The notes beneath the pieces were generated by a model. The model was not told the origin of the DNA. It did no database searches and saw only the letters and a list, made by a program, of their open reading frames with translations. The position numbers and the translations under genes were made by a program. Positions 1 through 9,408 of a DNA stretch of 64,000 bases are shown piece after piece. This DNA is from Gammaproteobacteria bacterium (GTDB lineage Bacteria > Pseudomonadota > Gammaproteobacteria > Xanthomonadales > SZUA-36): positions 1-64,000 of the forward strand of contig JAJRUM010000058.1 of the NCBI GenBank assembly GCA_024277815.1, read 5' to 3'. Position 1 is the first letter of the stretch. Each line of letters begins with the position of its first letter.

Positions 1-1
1 C

Positions 2-898
2 AGCCTTGGCGTGTTGCTGCAGCATAAAGTCGGCACCATGATGACCGTGCTGGTACTTGCGATCGCAATGTTTCTGCCGCTGGGCCTGTACGTTACGCTC
101 ACCAACCTCGGCAGCCTGAACCTGCACCAGGACGAATGGAGTGCGGTGACAGTTTTCTTTGCCAGTGGCACCGGTGAGGCTGAAGTCCGGCAGGTCGCTA
201 TGGAGGTGGAAAAACGTTTGCAGCCGGAAAAAGTGGTGGTCGTCAGCCCGGCGGAAGGGTTGGTGGACTTTCGTGATGCATCCGGTTTTGGTGAGTCGCT
301 GGATATGCTTGAACAGAACCCGCTGCCGTGGGTGATGCAGGTCAGCCCGCAGCCCGGGCCGACCGCACAGGTAGAAAAAAAGGTCGCACAACTGACCGCT
401 TACCTGGAAGCCGTCGACAGCATCGAAGTGGTTCAATTTGACTACAAGTGGCTGCAAAGGCTGGGTAGCATGCTGGCGCTTGGCAAAGCCATGGTGACCG
501 TGCTGGTGCTGCTGTTCGGTCTGGCGGTTGTGGTCGTGGTGGCTAACACCATCCGGTTGGATGTGGCCTCGCGCGCCGAAGAAATCGAAATCCTGGCGCT
601 GGTCGGTGCCGGCAATGCCTTTATTCGCCAGCCATTTTTGTATACGGGCCTCTGGTATGGCTTGCTGGGAAGTCTGCTCGCGATAGGCATGCTGTACCTG
701 TCCGTGCTGTACCTGTCGGGCCCGCTGGGCTTGTTGCTGGAGACTTATGGAACCGCTTTTGCCATGCGCGGCCTGGGTGCCAGCAATACCCTGTGGCTAC
801 TGGCTGTGGGAGGCCTGCTTGGCTGGTCAGGGGCATGGGTATCGGTGCAGCGCTACCTGCGCATCCTGCAGGTGGGAGGCCTGCTCGGGCGGCGTTGA
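2..898 (+). CDS. ftsX: Cell division ABC transporter permease FtsX (5' end outside window)
   Basis: Membrane partner of the FtsE ATPase; the FtsEX complex sits at the septum and controls murein hydrolase activators such as EnvC. The reading frame is open to the first bases of the window, so the start lies upstream and the GTG at 11 is only the first in-window start. The visible part has one transmembrane helix (about residues 10-35), a periplasmic domain of about 120 residues, then three further hydrophobic segments, which is the FtsX topology. The neighbour rpoH downstream matches the common ftsE-ftsX-rpoH order. EnvC, the expected target, is also in this window at 38.8-40 kb. Confidence 0.93.
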   Translation, partial: SLGVLLQHKVGTMMTVLVLAIAMFLPLGLYVTLTNLGSLNLHQDEWSAVTVFFASGTGEAEVRQVAMEVEKRLQPEKVVVVSPAEGLVDFRDASGFGESLDMLEQNPLPWVMQVSPQPGPTAQVEKKVAQLTAYLEAVDSIEVVQFDYKWLQRLGSMLALGKAMVTVLVLLFGLAVVVVVANTIRLDVASRAEEIEILALVGAGNAFIRQPFLYTGLWYGLLGSLLAIGMLYLSVLYLSGPLGLLLETYGTAFAMRGLGASNTLWLLAVGGLLGWSGAWVSVQRYLRILQVGGLLGRR

Positions 899-1069
899 GC
901 CTGTCTTCAGCGATACCTGTGGCGGGGAACAAAACGGCCATATCGTGGTCATATCCTGTAGTTGAAAAATAAACACACGCCTGGTTCAGCGATGGCGCAT
1001 CCACAGGGATTTGCCGGGCATTATTTTTGCCGTTAATAACAGTAATTTACTGGAAACCGGCTAAAAAAA

Positions 1070-1078
1070 TGCTACAAT
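1070..1078 (+). promoter_or_regulatory. Putative extended -10 promoter element for rpoH
   Basis: TGcTACAAT is a TGn-extended -10 hexamer 26 bp before the rpoH ATG, inside the 205-bp ftsX-rpoH gap. No good -35 hexamer stands at the right distance, which fits an extended -10 promoter. I saw no convincing sigma-E element (GGAAC...TCTGA type). Prediction by eye only. Confidence 0.45.
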
Positions 1079-1103
1079 TGACCGCTTGCGTAAAGGAGGT
1101 TTC

Positions 1104-1967
1104 ATGAATACAGCACTTGTTCCCAGCCATTTGATGGTTCCTGCCGGTACAGGCAGTCTGGATGCATACATCCAGGAAGTGAACAAAGTTCCAATGTTGA
1201 CATTGGAAGAAGAGAAAGACCTGGCGCACCGGTACCTCAATGAAGGTGACCTGGATGCAGCCCGTCGTCTGGTTCTCGCACATCTGCGTTTTGTCGTGCA
1301 CGTTGCCAAAGGTTACGGCGGCTACGGCCTGCAGTTGGGTGATCTTATCCAGGAAGGCAATATCGGCCTGATGAAAGCCGTCAAACGCTTTGACCCTTCA
1401 CGCGAGGTACGCCTGGTATCGTTTGCTGTGCATTGGATCAGGGCAGAAATGCATGAGTTCATACTGCGCAACTGGCGTATCGTGAAAGTGGCTACCACCA
1501 AGGCCCAGCGGAAGCTGTTCTTTAACCTGCGCAAGTCCAAGAAACGTCTGGGCTGGCTCAATATGGAAGAAGTCAACACCGTCGCCAAGAACCTGGGGGT
1601 CAAGCCCGAGGTGGTTCTGGAAATGGAATCACGGCTTTCCGGCCAGGATATTGGTTTCGACCTGTCATCCAGTTCGGATGATGACGACAAGCCTTATGTA
1701 TCACCTTCGGCTTACCTGGTGAGTGGTTCTGAAAGCCCTGAAGTCGAGGTTGAAGCCTCCGATATGGAGACTTACCAGAATGGCTTGTTATACCAGGGCC
1801 TGAGTGAGCTGGATGAACGTAGCCAGGATATTATCCGCAGCCGCTGGTTGTCAGATAACAAGGCTACATTACAAACACTGGCAGATCGCTATGGCGTATC
1901 AGCAGAGCGAATCCGGCAGTTGGAAGTAAACGCAATGAATAAAATGAAGGCAAGCCTCAGCGCCTGA
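1104..1967 (+). CDS. rpoH: RNA polymerase heat-shock sigma factor RpoH (sigma-32)
   Basis: Sigma-70-family factor that directs transcription of heat-shock genes. The protein (287 aa) has region 2 with the RpoH-type [20 protein letters not shown] block and the [20 protein letters not shown] promoter-melting segment. The RpoH box follows ([13 protein letters not shown]), then region 4 with a helix-turn-helix ([16 protein letters not shown]). The ORF track starts at a TTG at 1086, but a strong Shine-Dalgarno (AAAGGAGG, 1092-1099) places the start at ATG 1104, giving the usual family length of about 284-290 aa. A hairpin terminator follows the gene. Confidence 0.97.
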   Translation: MNTALVPSHLMVPAGTGSLDAYIQEVNKVPMLTLEEEKDLAHRYLNEGDLDAARRLVLAHLRFVVHVAKGYGGYGLQLGDLIQEGNIGLMKAVKRFDPSREVRLVSFAVHWIRAEMHEFILRNWRIVKVATTKAQRKLFFNLRKSKKRLGWLNMEEVNTVAKNLGVKPEVVLEMESRLSGQDIGFDLSSSSDDDDKPYVSPSAYLVSGSESPEVEVEASDMETYQNGLLYQGLSELDERSQDIIRSRWLSDNKATLQTLADRYGVSAERIRQLEVNAMNKMKASLSA

Positions 1968-1991
1968 TTCCGCACAGAGGACTTTCTTCAG

Positions 1992-2022
1992 ACGGCCTCC
2001 CACGCGGAGGCCGTTTTCGTTT
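1992..2022 (+). terminator. Rho-independent terminator after rpoH
   Basis: A perfect 9-bp stem ACGGCCTCC/GGAGGCCGT with a 5-nt loop is followed by TTTTCGTTT. It lies 25 bp after the rpoH stop and ends 14 bp before the lysC-lysA start, so the fusion gene must be transcribed from a very short gap or by readthrough. Confidence 0.88.
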
Positions 2023-2035
2023 AAGGAACAAAAAA

Positions 2036-4627
2036 ATGCAACAAGATATCTCCCGCCGCTGGATTGTCATGAAGTTCGGCGGCACCAGTGTCAGCAAGGC
2101 GGAGTTCTGGGAAACCATCGCCAGCCAGGCGCAACAGCGCAGCACCGATGGCTGGCACACGCTGATCGTGGTTTCTGCACTGAGCGGGGTGACAGATTTG
2201 TTGACCCGGCTGGCTAAAGGTTGCGGGAAGACCGAGCGCGAGGAAGTACTGAAAGATATTGAAGGCCGGCATGTCACCTTGTTTGCCAGCCTTGGTCTGC
2301 AGCCAGGAGACCGGTTCCTGAGTGCCTGGCAGCACTTGCTTGAACTGGCAGGGCAGCACTCTGCTGACCCGGATGCATCACAGCAGGCACGGATACTGGC
2401 CTGCGGCGAGCGGCTGTCGAGTGCACTGGGCCAGCAGGCTCTGCAGCACCGCGACATTGATACCCACCTGCATGACGCGACCGAACTACTGACGGCGGAT
2501 GGTGGTTATGATGATTCACCTCTGTCTGCAAGTTGTGGTGCCTGGTGTGAACCCCAATTGGAAGCAGCGCTGGCGGCTAAGGGAGCCGTACATATCACCC
2601 AGGGCTTCCTGGCCGCAGGCCCGCAAGGAGGGACCTGGTTGCTGGGCCGAGGCGGATCCGATACTTCAGCGGCCTGCCTGGCCTCTCGGCTGAGTGCGGA
2701 AAAGCTGGAGATCTGGACTGATGTACCCGGAATATTTACCGCCGATCCGAGGGTGGTACCGCACGCCTACCTGTTACAACGGCTCAGTTTCAGCGAAGCC
2801 CAGGAACTGGCCTCGATGGGGGCCAGAATCCTGCATCCGCCGAGTGTGCGTATCTGTAAACAGGCGGCAATCCCGTTGCAAATCAGGGATACCGGCCGGC
2901 CGGAAATCGTCGGCACTTATATCGAGCCACGTTCGGCCGCAACTGATGCGCAGGTCAAAGGCATCGTCAGCCGCCGCAAGATCACGCTGGTGATGATGGA
3001 CAACCCGTCGATGTGGCGGCAGGTCGGTTTCCTGGCCGAAGCTTTTGAGTTGTTCCGCAAGCACGGCCTTTCTATTGATCTGGTCTCCACATCAGAGTCC
3101 AGTGTTACCGTCAGTCTTGACCCGGCCCGGCCCGGGGTGGATAACGATGAGGTACTGGCTGCGCTGCTCAAAGACCTGTCAGTGCTGTGTGATGTACAGC
3201 TACGCACCAACTGCGTATCCATCAGCCTGGTGGGCAACGCCATTCGTACCATCCTGGGTCGCTTATCCGAGGCGCTGGATGTGTTCCAGGACCGTAAAGT
3301 ACACATGGTCACCCAGTCGGCCAACGACCTGAACCTGACGCTGGTGGTGGATGCAGAGCATGCGGATCGCCTGGTGCAAAAACTCCATGAACTGCTAATC
3401 TCCCCACAGGTCGGGCAGCGGCCTGAGTTTGGCGACAGCTGGATGGTGTTGACCGGCCCGGCCAGAAAACCCGCTGCAGACCCCTGGTGGCGCACTGAAG
3501 CCAGCCGCCTGGGGCAGTTGATGGGTAGCCGGCCGAGTGCTTTTGTTTATCACCTCGAGTCCATTCGTAACGCAGCGCAGGCGCTGCAATCAATGAATGC
3601 TGTCAGCCGCATCCTGTATGCGATGAAGGCCAATGATCACCCCTCGGTGCTGCGTACCCTGCATGCTGAAGGCACTGGCTTTGATTGCGTTTCGGTCGCC
3701 GAAATCCACCACCTGCGCAGTGTTATCCCGGCACTGGAGCCTGGAGAGATTCTGTTCACGCCCAATTTTGCGGGCCGGGATGAGTACCGCGAAGCGCTTG
3801 AGATGGGCGTACAGGTGACGATTGACAACATCCACCCGCTGCTTGAATGGACAGAATTGTTTGTCGGCCACGAGGTATTCCTGCGGGTCGACCTGGATGT
3901 CGGCCACGGCCACCACAAGAAGGTCATCACTTCCGGATCACACTCCAAGTTTGGTATTGCCATTGACCAGCTTGCTGAACTGCAGGCTGTTTTGGAAGCT
4001 AACAATATCCGTGTCACCGGCCTGCATGCGCATACCGGCAGTGGCGTCAACGATGCGACCGTGTGGGGCGAGCAGCTGCAGCGCATGTTCGAAGTGGCGC
4101 CGCTGTTTCCCAGTGTGCGGGTGCTCGACCTCGGTGGCGGCCTCGGCGTGCCCGACCGGATAGGGCAGCCAATGATGGACATACAGCGGGTAGACCAATT
4201 GCTGGGCGAGACCATTGCGTCATTCAGCAGCCAACAGCAGGTCGAGGTCTGGCTGGAGCCCGGCCGCTACCTGGTTGCTGCCGCCGGCGTGTTGCTGGCG
4301 CGTGTGACACAACTGAAATCCAAGGGCCAGTACCACTACCTGGGCCTGGAAGTTGGCATGAATACGCTGATCCGCCCAGCCCTGTATGGCGCCTACCATG
4401 AGATCGTCAACCTGTCGCGCCTCGACGAACCCGCCGTGCAAAGGGTCAACGTTGTCGGGCCCATCTGTGAATCCGGCGATATCCTGGGCGAGAGCCGCTT
4501 CCTGCCGAATAGTGAGGAAGGCGACATCATGCTGATCGCCAATGCCGGTGCCTATGGGCGTGTTATGTCGAGCCATTACAACCGCCGGGAACCGGCTGTG
4601 GAGTTGATATTTGAGGATGAGGTATGA
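2036..4627 (+). CDS. Bifunctional aspartate kinase / diaminopimelate decarboxylase (LysC-LysA fusion)
   Basis: This one 863-aa polypeptide carries the first and last enzymes of the lysine/DAP pathway. The N-terminal part (about 1-450) is aspartate kinase: it opens with the KFGGTSVS phosphate-binding motif and has GRGGSDTSA and DVPGIFTADPR, then two ACT-like regulatory repeats. The C-terminal part (about 490-863) is the PLP-dependent, alanine-racemase-fold decarboxylase: YAMKANDHP holds the PLP lysine, followed by HTGSGVND, the glycine loop DLGGGLGVP, EPGRYLVA and GPICESGDIL. ATG 2036 follows an AAGGA Shine-Dalgarno. Similar fusions are known in Xanthomonas/Xylella relatives. The fusion would let lysine feedback on the kinase act on the same polypeptide that makes lysine; that last point is inference. 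Confidence 0.94.
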   Translation: MQQDISRRWIVMKFGGTSVSKAEFWETIASQAQQRSTDGWHTLIVVSALSGVTDLLTRLAKGCGKTEREEVLKDIEGRHVTLFASLGLQPGDRFLSAWQHLLELAGQHSADPDASQQARILACGERLSSALGQQALQHRDIDTHLHDATELLTADGGYDDSPLSASCGAWCEPQLEAALAAKGAVHITQGFLAAGPQGGTWLLGRGGSDTSAACLASRLSAEKLEIWTDVPGIFTADPRVVPHAYLLQRLSFSEAQELASMGARILHPPSVRICKQAAIPLQIRDTGRPEIVGTYIEPRSAATDAQVKGIVSRRKITLVMMDNPSMWRQVGFLAEAFELFRKHGLSIDLVSTSESSVTVSLDPARPGVDNDEVLAALLKDLSVLCDVQLRTNCVSISLVGNAIRTILGRLSEALDVFQDRKVHMVTQSANDLNLTLVVDAEHADRLVQKLHELLISPQVGQRPEFGDSWMVLTGPARKPAADPWWRTEASRLGQLMGSRPSAFVYHLESIRNAAQALQSMNAVSRILYAMKANDHPSVLRTLHAEGTGFDCVSVAEIHHLRSVIPALEPGEILFTPNFAGRDEYREALEMGVQVTIDNIHPLLEWTELFVGHEVFLRVDLDVGHGHHKKVITSGSHSKFGIAIDQLAELQAVLEANNIRVTGLHAHTGSGVNDATVWGEQLQRMFEVAPLFPSVRVLDLGGGLGVPDRIGQPMMDIQRVDQLLGETIASFSSQQQVEVWLEPGRYLVAAAGVLLARVTQLKSKGQYHYLGLEVGMNTLIRPALYGAYHEIVNLSRLDEPAVQRVNVVGPICESGDILGESRFLPNSEEGDIMLIANAGAYGRVMSSHYNRREPAVELIFEDEV

Positions 4628-4631
4628 TGGA

Positions 4632-4652
4632 TTCCTGTGGTCTCCGCAGGAA
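4632..4652 (+). other. Strong stem-loop just after the lysC-lysA stop
   Basis: TTCCTGTGG/CCGCAGGAA forms a 9-bp stem (one G-T pair) with a 3-nt loop, 5 bp past the stop codon. No T-tract follows, so it is more likely a 3'-end stabilising hairpin or a factor-assisted terminator than a classic intrinsic one. Confidence 0.5.
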
Positions 4653-4745
4653 CTCAAAGAAAAAGTGGGTTATTGTCCAGTGCCAGTAAGTAGCAACGGT
4701 TTGAAAATCCGGGGCTGTGTATTGTGAGACAGGCAGGACGCAACC

Positions 4746-5354
4746 ATGCGTAAGATACTCGTAATCAATGGCGCTTATCGCGCTGGCGGTATTACTGACC
4801 AGGCTGTCGAAACCACCATCGGGGTGTTGCAGTCGGCCGGTGCCGAAGTTGAGCAGGTTTTGCTACGTGAATACCCCATCGGCTTTTGCCTGAATTGCCG
4901 GGAGTGTACGCAACAGCCTGGGGAGTCACCCGGCCGCTGTGTCCAGCACGATGGAATGCAGGCATTGGTCGATAAGATTGATCATGCTGACGGCTATGTT
5001 CTTGCTGTCCCCACCAACTTTGGTTCAGCCACCGCCATCTTCAAGCGCCTGATGGAACGCTTAATTGTTTACGCCTACTGGCCGTGGGGCATGAAAGCTC
5101 CCAGCTAAAGAAAAGAGAACGCAGCCAGGAAAAAGTCCGTGCTGATTTCTTCCTGTGCCGCTCCGGGAATCATGGGACGCCTGATGTATGGCACTCTGAA
5201 GCAACTTAAAGCGGTATCGAACCTGATAGGCGCTGATCCGGTTGGCGTGGTGTTCACTGGCCTGGTTGCCGGAGAGCCTCGCCAGGTATTGTCGACAAAC
5301 ACACAGAAAAAGCTCGGCAGACTGGCCAAAAAACTATTGCGCGCTGGTCACTGA
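4746..5354 (+). pseudogene. NADPH-dependent FMN reductase / flavodoxin-fold gene with one in-frame TAA
   Basis: The product would be a flavodoxin-fold flavin reductase. The first part (4746-5108) begins MRKILVINGAYRAGG, the FMN phosphate-binding loop region, and contains a cysteine-rich segment (CLNCRECTQQ). It runs to WPWGMKAPS and stops at TAA (5106-5108). The next ORF (from 5139, SVLISSCAAPGIMGRLMYG) is in the same frame and gives the normal C-terminal half. The gene is therefore intact except for one nonsense codon and needs no frameshift. Possible readings are a recent loss of function, a sequencing error, or two separately made halves; I favour the first two. A related eroded copy lies at 17.73-17.88 kb. 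Confidence 0.7.
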
Positions 5355-5364
5355 ATCCATGCAC

Positions 5365-5397
5365 GCTTTCATTAATAGAATTTGATAGCAGCCATGG
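5365..5397 (+). repeat. Short repeat, copy 1 (3' flank of the FMN-reductase-like gene)
   Basis: GCTTTCATTAATAGAATTTG followed by ATAGCAGCCATGG recurs at 17849-17879 in the same orientation with two small gaps and a few mismatches. It lies just past the stop of the broken FMN-reductase gene. The second copy ends an eroded relative of that gene, so this looks like shared 3' flank of a duplicated locus. Confidence 0.6.
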
Positions 5398-5415
5398 CAA
5401 CGGATTAGCTGCGGA

Positions 5416-5436
5416 GCGTCATCTTAACGATGACGC
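5416..5436. other. Perfect 8-bp stem-loop in convergent gap
   Basis: GCGTCATC-TTAAC-GATGACGC lies between the plus-strand FMN-reductase pseudogene and the minus-strand DUF3604 gene. It has no T-run on either strand, so a terminator role is possible but not shown. Confidence 0.4.
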
Positions 5437-5502
5437 CGGGTGCTAAATGAGCTTGAAGCCTACCGGATCAAGCGGCGCGGGACTCTATTAAGGGGTGTCC
5501 GG

Positions 5503-7389
5503 TTAACGTGCTCCTGCCGTTTGTGGCGTAAACCACACGGGTGAAGAATAGGCACGTTCCTGAATAGTCGCAACGGCCTCTGCCGGTATTTCTGTGCCAA
5601 ACTTGCGGGAGTCGTACAGTGTCCAGCGAGGGGTTGGGATTTCCAACACACGGACATAGTAGAAAGCACGTTGCGACGGGTTGAAATCCGGATCAATCCA
5701 GAAGGTCTGGAACTGGGGTGCACCGATTGAGTTTCTGTAGCTCGGTGTGCTGGTATCTACACTATTTCCGACTGGTGTTCTGCAGCGACCGTCATCACCA
5801 ATTTTGCGTCCATCGGAAACGGCGACGTCGTAAATTTTTTCCTGCGTGTTGCCATCAGAATCCAGCCAGCCCTTGATTACCTGTACGCGGTCGAGGTTTG
5901 CACCGTCTGGGTCGCGCAATGCCTGGATAAGGAATGTCGGGGCTGCGCCGTCATCGAGGTTCAGGTCACCACCCATGGGTACGCCATTCTGATAGCCATA
6001 CTTCGCCAGTCCAGGCCGGCTGAGGTCATCTGCACTAAAATGACCACCAGCAAACAGACGCAGGCGGATACGTGTTCCCGTGGTTGCGTAAACTTCCCTG
6101 CGAGCGAGCGCATCCCACAGGGCTTCACGTGTATTTTCCCTGGCCCAGACAGCTGCCAGACCAGAAGCACTGGTTTGCCAGGCCAGGTTCTTTACTTCTG
6201 GCGCCCCCATTCTGCCGGTGATAGCCAGTTGCATACGTTTAGTCCTGACTTTTGGTTCCAACAGGGATACTTTCCCAAAAAAATTATTTTCTGTTGTGGC
6301 TGCCAACGAGGTGTGGGAATCAGTCGAGCCAATCATGCCAAATTTGAAAGGGTTAACACCCAGTTTCTGTTCCCAGGCAAGCCCGCTCTTGAGCGCTTCA
6401 CGGGCATACTCACGCGGCAGCATATCGTTGGTCTTGGGCTGGGTGCCAAAGCTGCCTTTGTCCCAGGTCTCGAAATCTGCAAATTCGTCTGTAGGTGACA
6501 GCAGTGGGTGGGCTTCTCCATCCCCCTTTATCTGGGTTACCTCATACAGGGGTTCCCAACGTGCACGGGTCTCTGCATAGTGTCGGCTCAGTGGCTTGCT
6601 GGCCATGGTAACCGCATTAAACATCAGCCCATTGGAGAGGTTTCCATTGTGTGGGATGGCGAGTATCTGGCCACCGGTACGCCTCTCGTAGTCAGCCATC
6701 CAGGCCCACAGATCCTCCGGGTCTGAAGTGTCGTACAGGGTGATGGGCAGCTGTTGGTCAGCTCTTTGCTTGTCGTCACGAAAAATGACCACGCGATGCA
6801 GATTGTTGCCGTTTGGCATGGAGGTCCACTCAAACCCGATAAGGGCAGTGAATTGACCAGGGTCGTTAAATTGTTCAGCGATGGTAGTCTGTCGTTCCCA
6901 GAAGCTCTTGACCACATCCTGTAAATCAACCAGCGGGTCGCCTTTTTCCATCCGGGTTCTTGACCACAGTTCGTATGCTTCGGTGTTTTTGCCCGCTTTG
7001 ACCAGTTCAGAGAGTTGAGTGCCGATTTCGGTTTGTAGTAGCCGCACATTCGATTCTGCAATCATGGGCGCCAGCCCAAGGCTTTCTGCGTGATCGGCAA
7101 TGACCAGTAAATCCAGTGGTCGCTGCAGGCGGGCTTTAAGTCCTGTGCTCGAGGTTACTACTTCACCCTGCGCAAAGCGGTAGGCTTCCGCAGGGCCCAG
7201 TGTGTTGGCAATCATGCCGGCATCACTCGAGTAGGACGTGTGTAAGTGGGTGTCGCCGAAATAGACCTGGTTAGGGTAACTGTCTTCAACGTAGGGTGAG
7301 TAGTTCGAGATTTCGTCCGCCGAAGCATACTCCGCGACAAGGGTGAGCACACAGAGCGCAGTAGTGGTGAGTAGGTTTGATATATTCAT
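5503..7389 (-). CDS. Exported DUF3604-family protein, copy B
   Basis: Member of the DUF3604 family, whose conserved His/Asp motifs resemble PHP-type metal-dependent phosphoesterases; the substrate is not established. The ORF track starts at 7455, but that overlaps the upstream gene; ATG 7389 has an AAGGAA Shine-Dalgarno and begins a clean signal peptide (MNISNLLTTTALCVLTLVAE, likely cleaved after ASA). The mature protein (about 628 aa in all) shows the metal-type motifs FGDTHLHTSYSSD, LLVIADHAES, IPHNGNLSNG and GSTDSHTSLAA, and a conserved tail AYSSPVWFTP. It lies 25 bp downstream of a paralogue of the same size and probably shares its transcript. Export to the periplasm is inferred from the signal peptide. 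Confidence 0.85.
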   Translation of the reverse strand: MNISNLLTTTALCVLTLVAEYASADEISNYSPYVEDSYPNQVYFGDTHLHTSYSSDAGMIANTLGPAEAYRFAQGEVVTSSTGLKARLQRPLDLLVIADHAESLGLAPMIAESNVRLLQTEIGTQLSELVKAGKNTEAYELWSRTRMEKGDPLVDLQDVVKSFWERQTTIAEQFNDPGQFTALIGFEWTSMPNGNNLHRVVIFRDDKQRADQQLPITLYDTSDPEDLWAWMADYERRTGGQILAIPHNGNLSNGLMFNAVTMASKPLSRHYAETRARWEPLYEVTQIKGDGEAHPLLSPTDEFADFETWDKGSFGTQPKTNDMLPREYAREALKSGLAWEQKLGVNPFKFGMIGSTDSHTSLAATTENNFFGKVSLLEPKVRTKRMQLAITGRMGAPEVKNLAWQTSASGLAAVWARENTREALWDALARREVYATTGTRIRLRLFAGGHFSADDLSRPGLAKYGYQNGVPMGGDLNLDDGAAPTFLIQALRDPDGANLDRVQVIKGWLDSDGNTQEKIYDVAVSDGRKIGDDGRCRTPVGNSVDTSTPSYRNSIGAPQFQTFWIDPDFNPSQRAFYYVRVLEIPTPRWTLYDSRKFGTEIPAEAVATIQERAYSSPVWFTPQTAGAR

Positions 7390-7414
7390 GAGAGTTTCCT
7401 TCACATTTAAACCA

Positions 7415-9352
7415 CTATGGTGTGTACCAGATTGGTGATGTATAAGCTCTTTCAATGGTAACCATCGGAACCTCGGTTGACATCTTTATGTTAAAACGAA
7501 GTTGGTCATAGGCAGTCCAGCGTGGGGTGGGTATTTCAAGCACACGCAGGTAGTAAAAAGCAGCCTGGGCAGGATTAAACTCGGGGTCTCTCCATACGGT
7601 TGAAAGCTCGGGATCACCAATGGAATTGCGCCAACTGGCAGTTGCAACATCTACAGTATTGCCAACGCTTGGTAGCTTACCATCCGTACCGCGTTGCCGA
7701 TGGTCGGCATCGCCCCATACCACGTCAAAGACTTTCTCGTGAGTTTTGGCGTCTTCATCCAGCCAGCCTTTGACAACCTGGATACGATCCAGGTTTCCGC
7801 TTTCCGGGTCTTTCATAGCAGCCACCAGAAAGGTGGGAGACCGACCTTGTGGCCGTTCAGGTAATTCTCCTCCCATCGGAACCCCCCGTGAATAGCCGGC
7901 GTCAACCAGTTGGTGTGTCAGTGTGTCTTCTTCCGAAAAATCCCACCCACCAAAGAAACGAACACTAATACGGGCACCGGTGGTGCCATAGACCTCTTTG
8001 CGCTGCATCGCGTCCCATATGGCTTCGCGGGTGTTTTCAGTGGCCCAGACTGCGGCATAGCCACCTGACAGGTAATGCCAGCCAAAGTGCGTTGCATTAT
8101 TGTCACGCCTGGCGACGTGACTCCAGCGGTTTGGCGATGGTAACTCGCTGGCATGCTTGCCAAAATAGTTATTCTCTTCAACTGCGGCCAGCGCCGTGTG
8201 TGCATCTGTTGAGCCCAGCATACCGAACTTGAATGGGTTGGTGCCCAGTTTGTGTTCCAGCAACAAACCGTTCTTGAGTGCCTCACGAGCATACTCATAC
8301 TGAAACATATCCGGTGTTTTAAGTTCTTGTAGTGTCAGGTTACCCAGTTCCCAGCCTTCAATGCCATATCCGGCAAACTCATCATCCGGCGAAAGTTGGG
8401 GGTGCGATTCGCTGGCACCCTTTATCTGGGTGACTTCAATCAGGGGTTCCCAGCGGCTGCGTTGCTGCACGTAAGCGCTATCCAGTAAGCCGCCCTCAAA
8501 ATTGACCATCGCAAACATACGTCCATTGGACAAGTTACTGTTGTGTGGAATGGCCAGTACCTGACCACCTGTGTTCTTCTCATAGTTGGCAAGAAACTCC
8601 CAGAGCTTTTCCGGGTCTTCACTCAACCAGGCAGAGAAAGGCAGTATCTGATCAGTTTTTTTCTTACCGTCGCGAAATACCACAACCCTATGCAAGTTGT
8701 TACCACCGGGAACAGAGGTCCACTCGTACCCAATCAGTGCAGTAAATTGTCCGGGCGTGTTAAACCGGTCGGCCAGTTCCGTATAGTTATTCCAGACACT
8801 TCGCATTAACGGTATGGCAGTTTCCGGATCGGTGATCAGTGTCGGCATGGTGCCTGAAGTGTGTGCCTTTATAAGCTCGCTGGCAGCGCGGGCTGCAGCT
8901 TCGCCACCCTCATTCATCATTTCATGCCAACGTTTTATGGTCGGATCGGTCAGCAGATTTGAGTTACCGGCGTAGATTTCAGCACCAATCCCCAGGCCAA
9001 CGGCGTGATCTGCAATCACCAGGAAGTCCAGCGGCTGCGACAGTTTCGCTGTCTTGCCTGCCAGGTACTCAACTTCTTCACCTTTTGCAAACCGGTATGC
9101 TGCTTCGGGACCGAGACGGGTACCATAGGCAAATGCATCACCGGAGTTTGAGGTGTGCAGGTGGGTGTCGCCCCAGAAAACACGAGTGGGGTAATTCCGG
9201 CCAGCATAGGGCGAATAAGCTACTTGCCCTTGTTGGTTATCGTTTTGGCCTGTGTGGGTGCCTTCTTCACAATTTCCGGAGACCAGGAAACAGGTACCGA
9301 GCAGGACGATGACAGGCCTGCTTATATATTTGGTGATACGGTGATTTCTCAT
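7415..9352 (-). CDS. Exported DUF3604-family protein, copy A
   Basis: This 645-aa paralogue of the next gene is first in a two-gene minus-strand operon. It has a hydrophobic N-terminal export signal (VIVLLGTCFLV). A cysteine follows at about residue 28, but the preceding SGN does not make a good lipobox, so an ordinary signal peptide is likelier. The same motifs recur: WGDTHLHTSNSGD, FLVIADHAVG, IPHNSNLSNG, GSTDAHTALAA and the tail AYTSPIWYTP. The two copies are clearly diverged, so the duplication is not recent. It diverges from the acyl-CoA ligase-phaC-phaZ operon across a 134-bp gap that holds a TGTC-N8-GACA dyad. Confidence 0.85.
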   Translation of the reverse strand: MRNHRITKYISRPVIVLLGTCFLVSGNCEEGTHTGQNDNQQGQVAYSPYAGRNYPTRVFWGDTHLHTSNSGDAFAYGTRLGPEAAYRFAKGEEVEYLAGKTAKLSQPLDFLVIADHAVGLGIGAEIYAGNSNLLTDPTIKRWHEMMNEGGEAAARAASELIKAHTSGTMPTLITDPETAIPLMRSVWNNYTELADRFNTPGQFTALIGYEWTSVPGGNNLHRVVVFRDGKKKTDQILPFSAWLSEDPEKLWEFLANYEKNTGGQVLAIPHNSNLSNGRMFAMVNFEGGLLDSAYVQQRSRWEPLIEVTQIKGASESHPQLSPDDEFAGYGIEGWELGNLTLQELKTPDMFQYEYAREALKNGLLLEHKLGTNPFKFGMLGSTDAHTALAAVEENNYFGKHASELPSPNRWSHVARRDNNATHFGWHYLSGGYAAVWATENTREAIWDAMQRKEVYGTTGARISVRFFGGWDFSEEDTLTHQLVDAGYSRGVPMGGELPERPQGRSPTFLVAAMKDPESGNLDRIQVVKGWLDEDAKTHEKVFDVVWGDADHRQRGTDGKLPSVGNTVDVATASWRNSIGDPELSTVWRDPEFNPAQAAFYYLRVLEIPTPRWTAYDQLRFNIKMSTEVPMVTIERAYTSPIWYTP

Positions 9353-9408
9353 TTAAAGCTCAGGTCGATAATACATAACTCAGAATACTATTACAGGCTG
9401 TTGAGACC

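Noticed and set aside
621-1004. 127-aa minus-strand ORF over the end of ftsX
   Set aside because: It is a shadow of ftsX, has no recognisable domain and runs into the rpoH promoter region.
1041-1103. Sigma-E-type promoter for rpoH
   Set aside because: GGAAACC is present near 1052, but no matching -10 stands at the required distance; the extended -10 is a better call.
7415-9352. Lipoprotein signal on the first DUF3604 protein
   Set aside because: The cysteine follows SGN, which does not fit the lipobox consensus, so a normal signal peptide is more likely.
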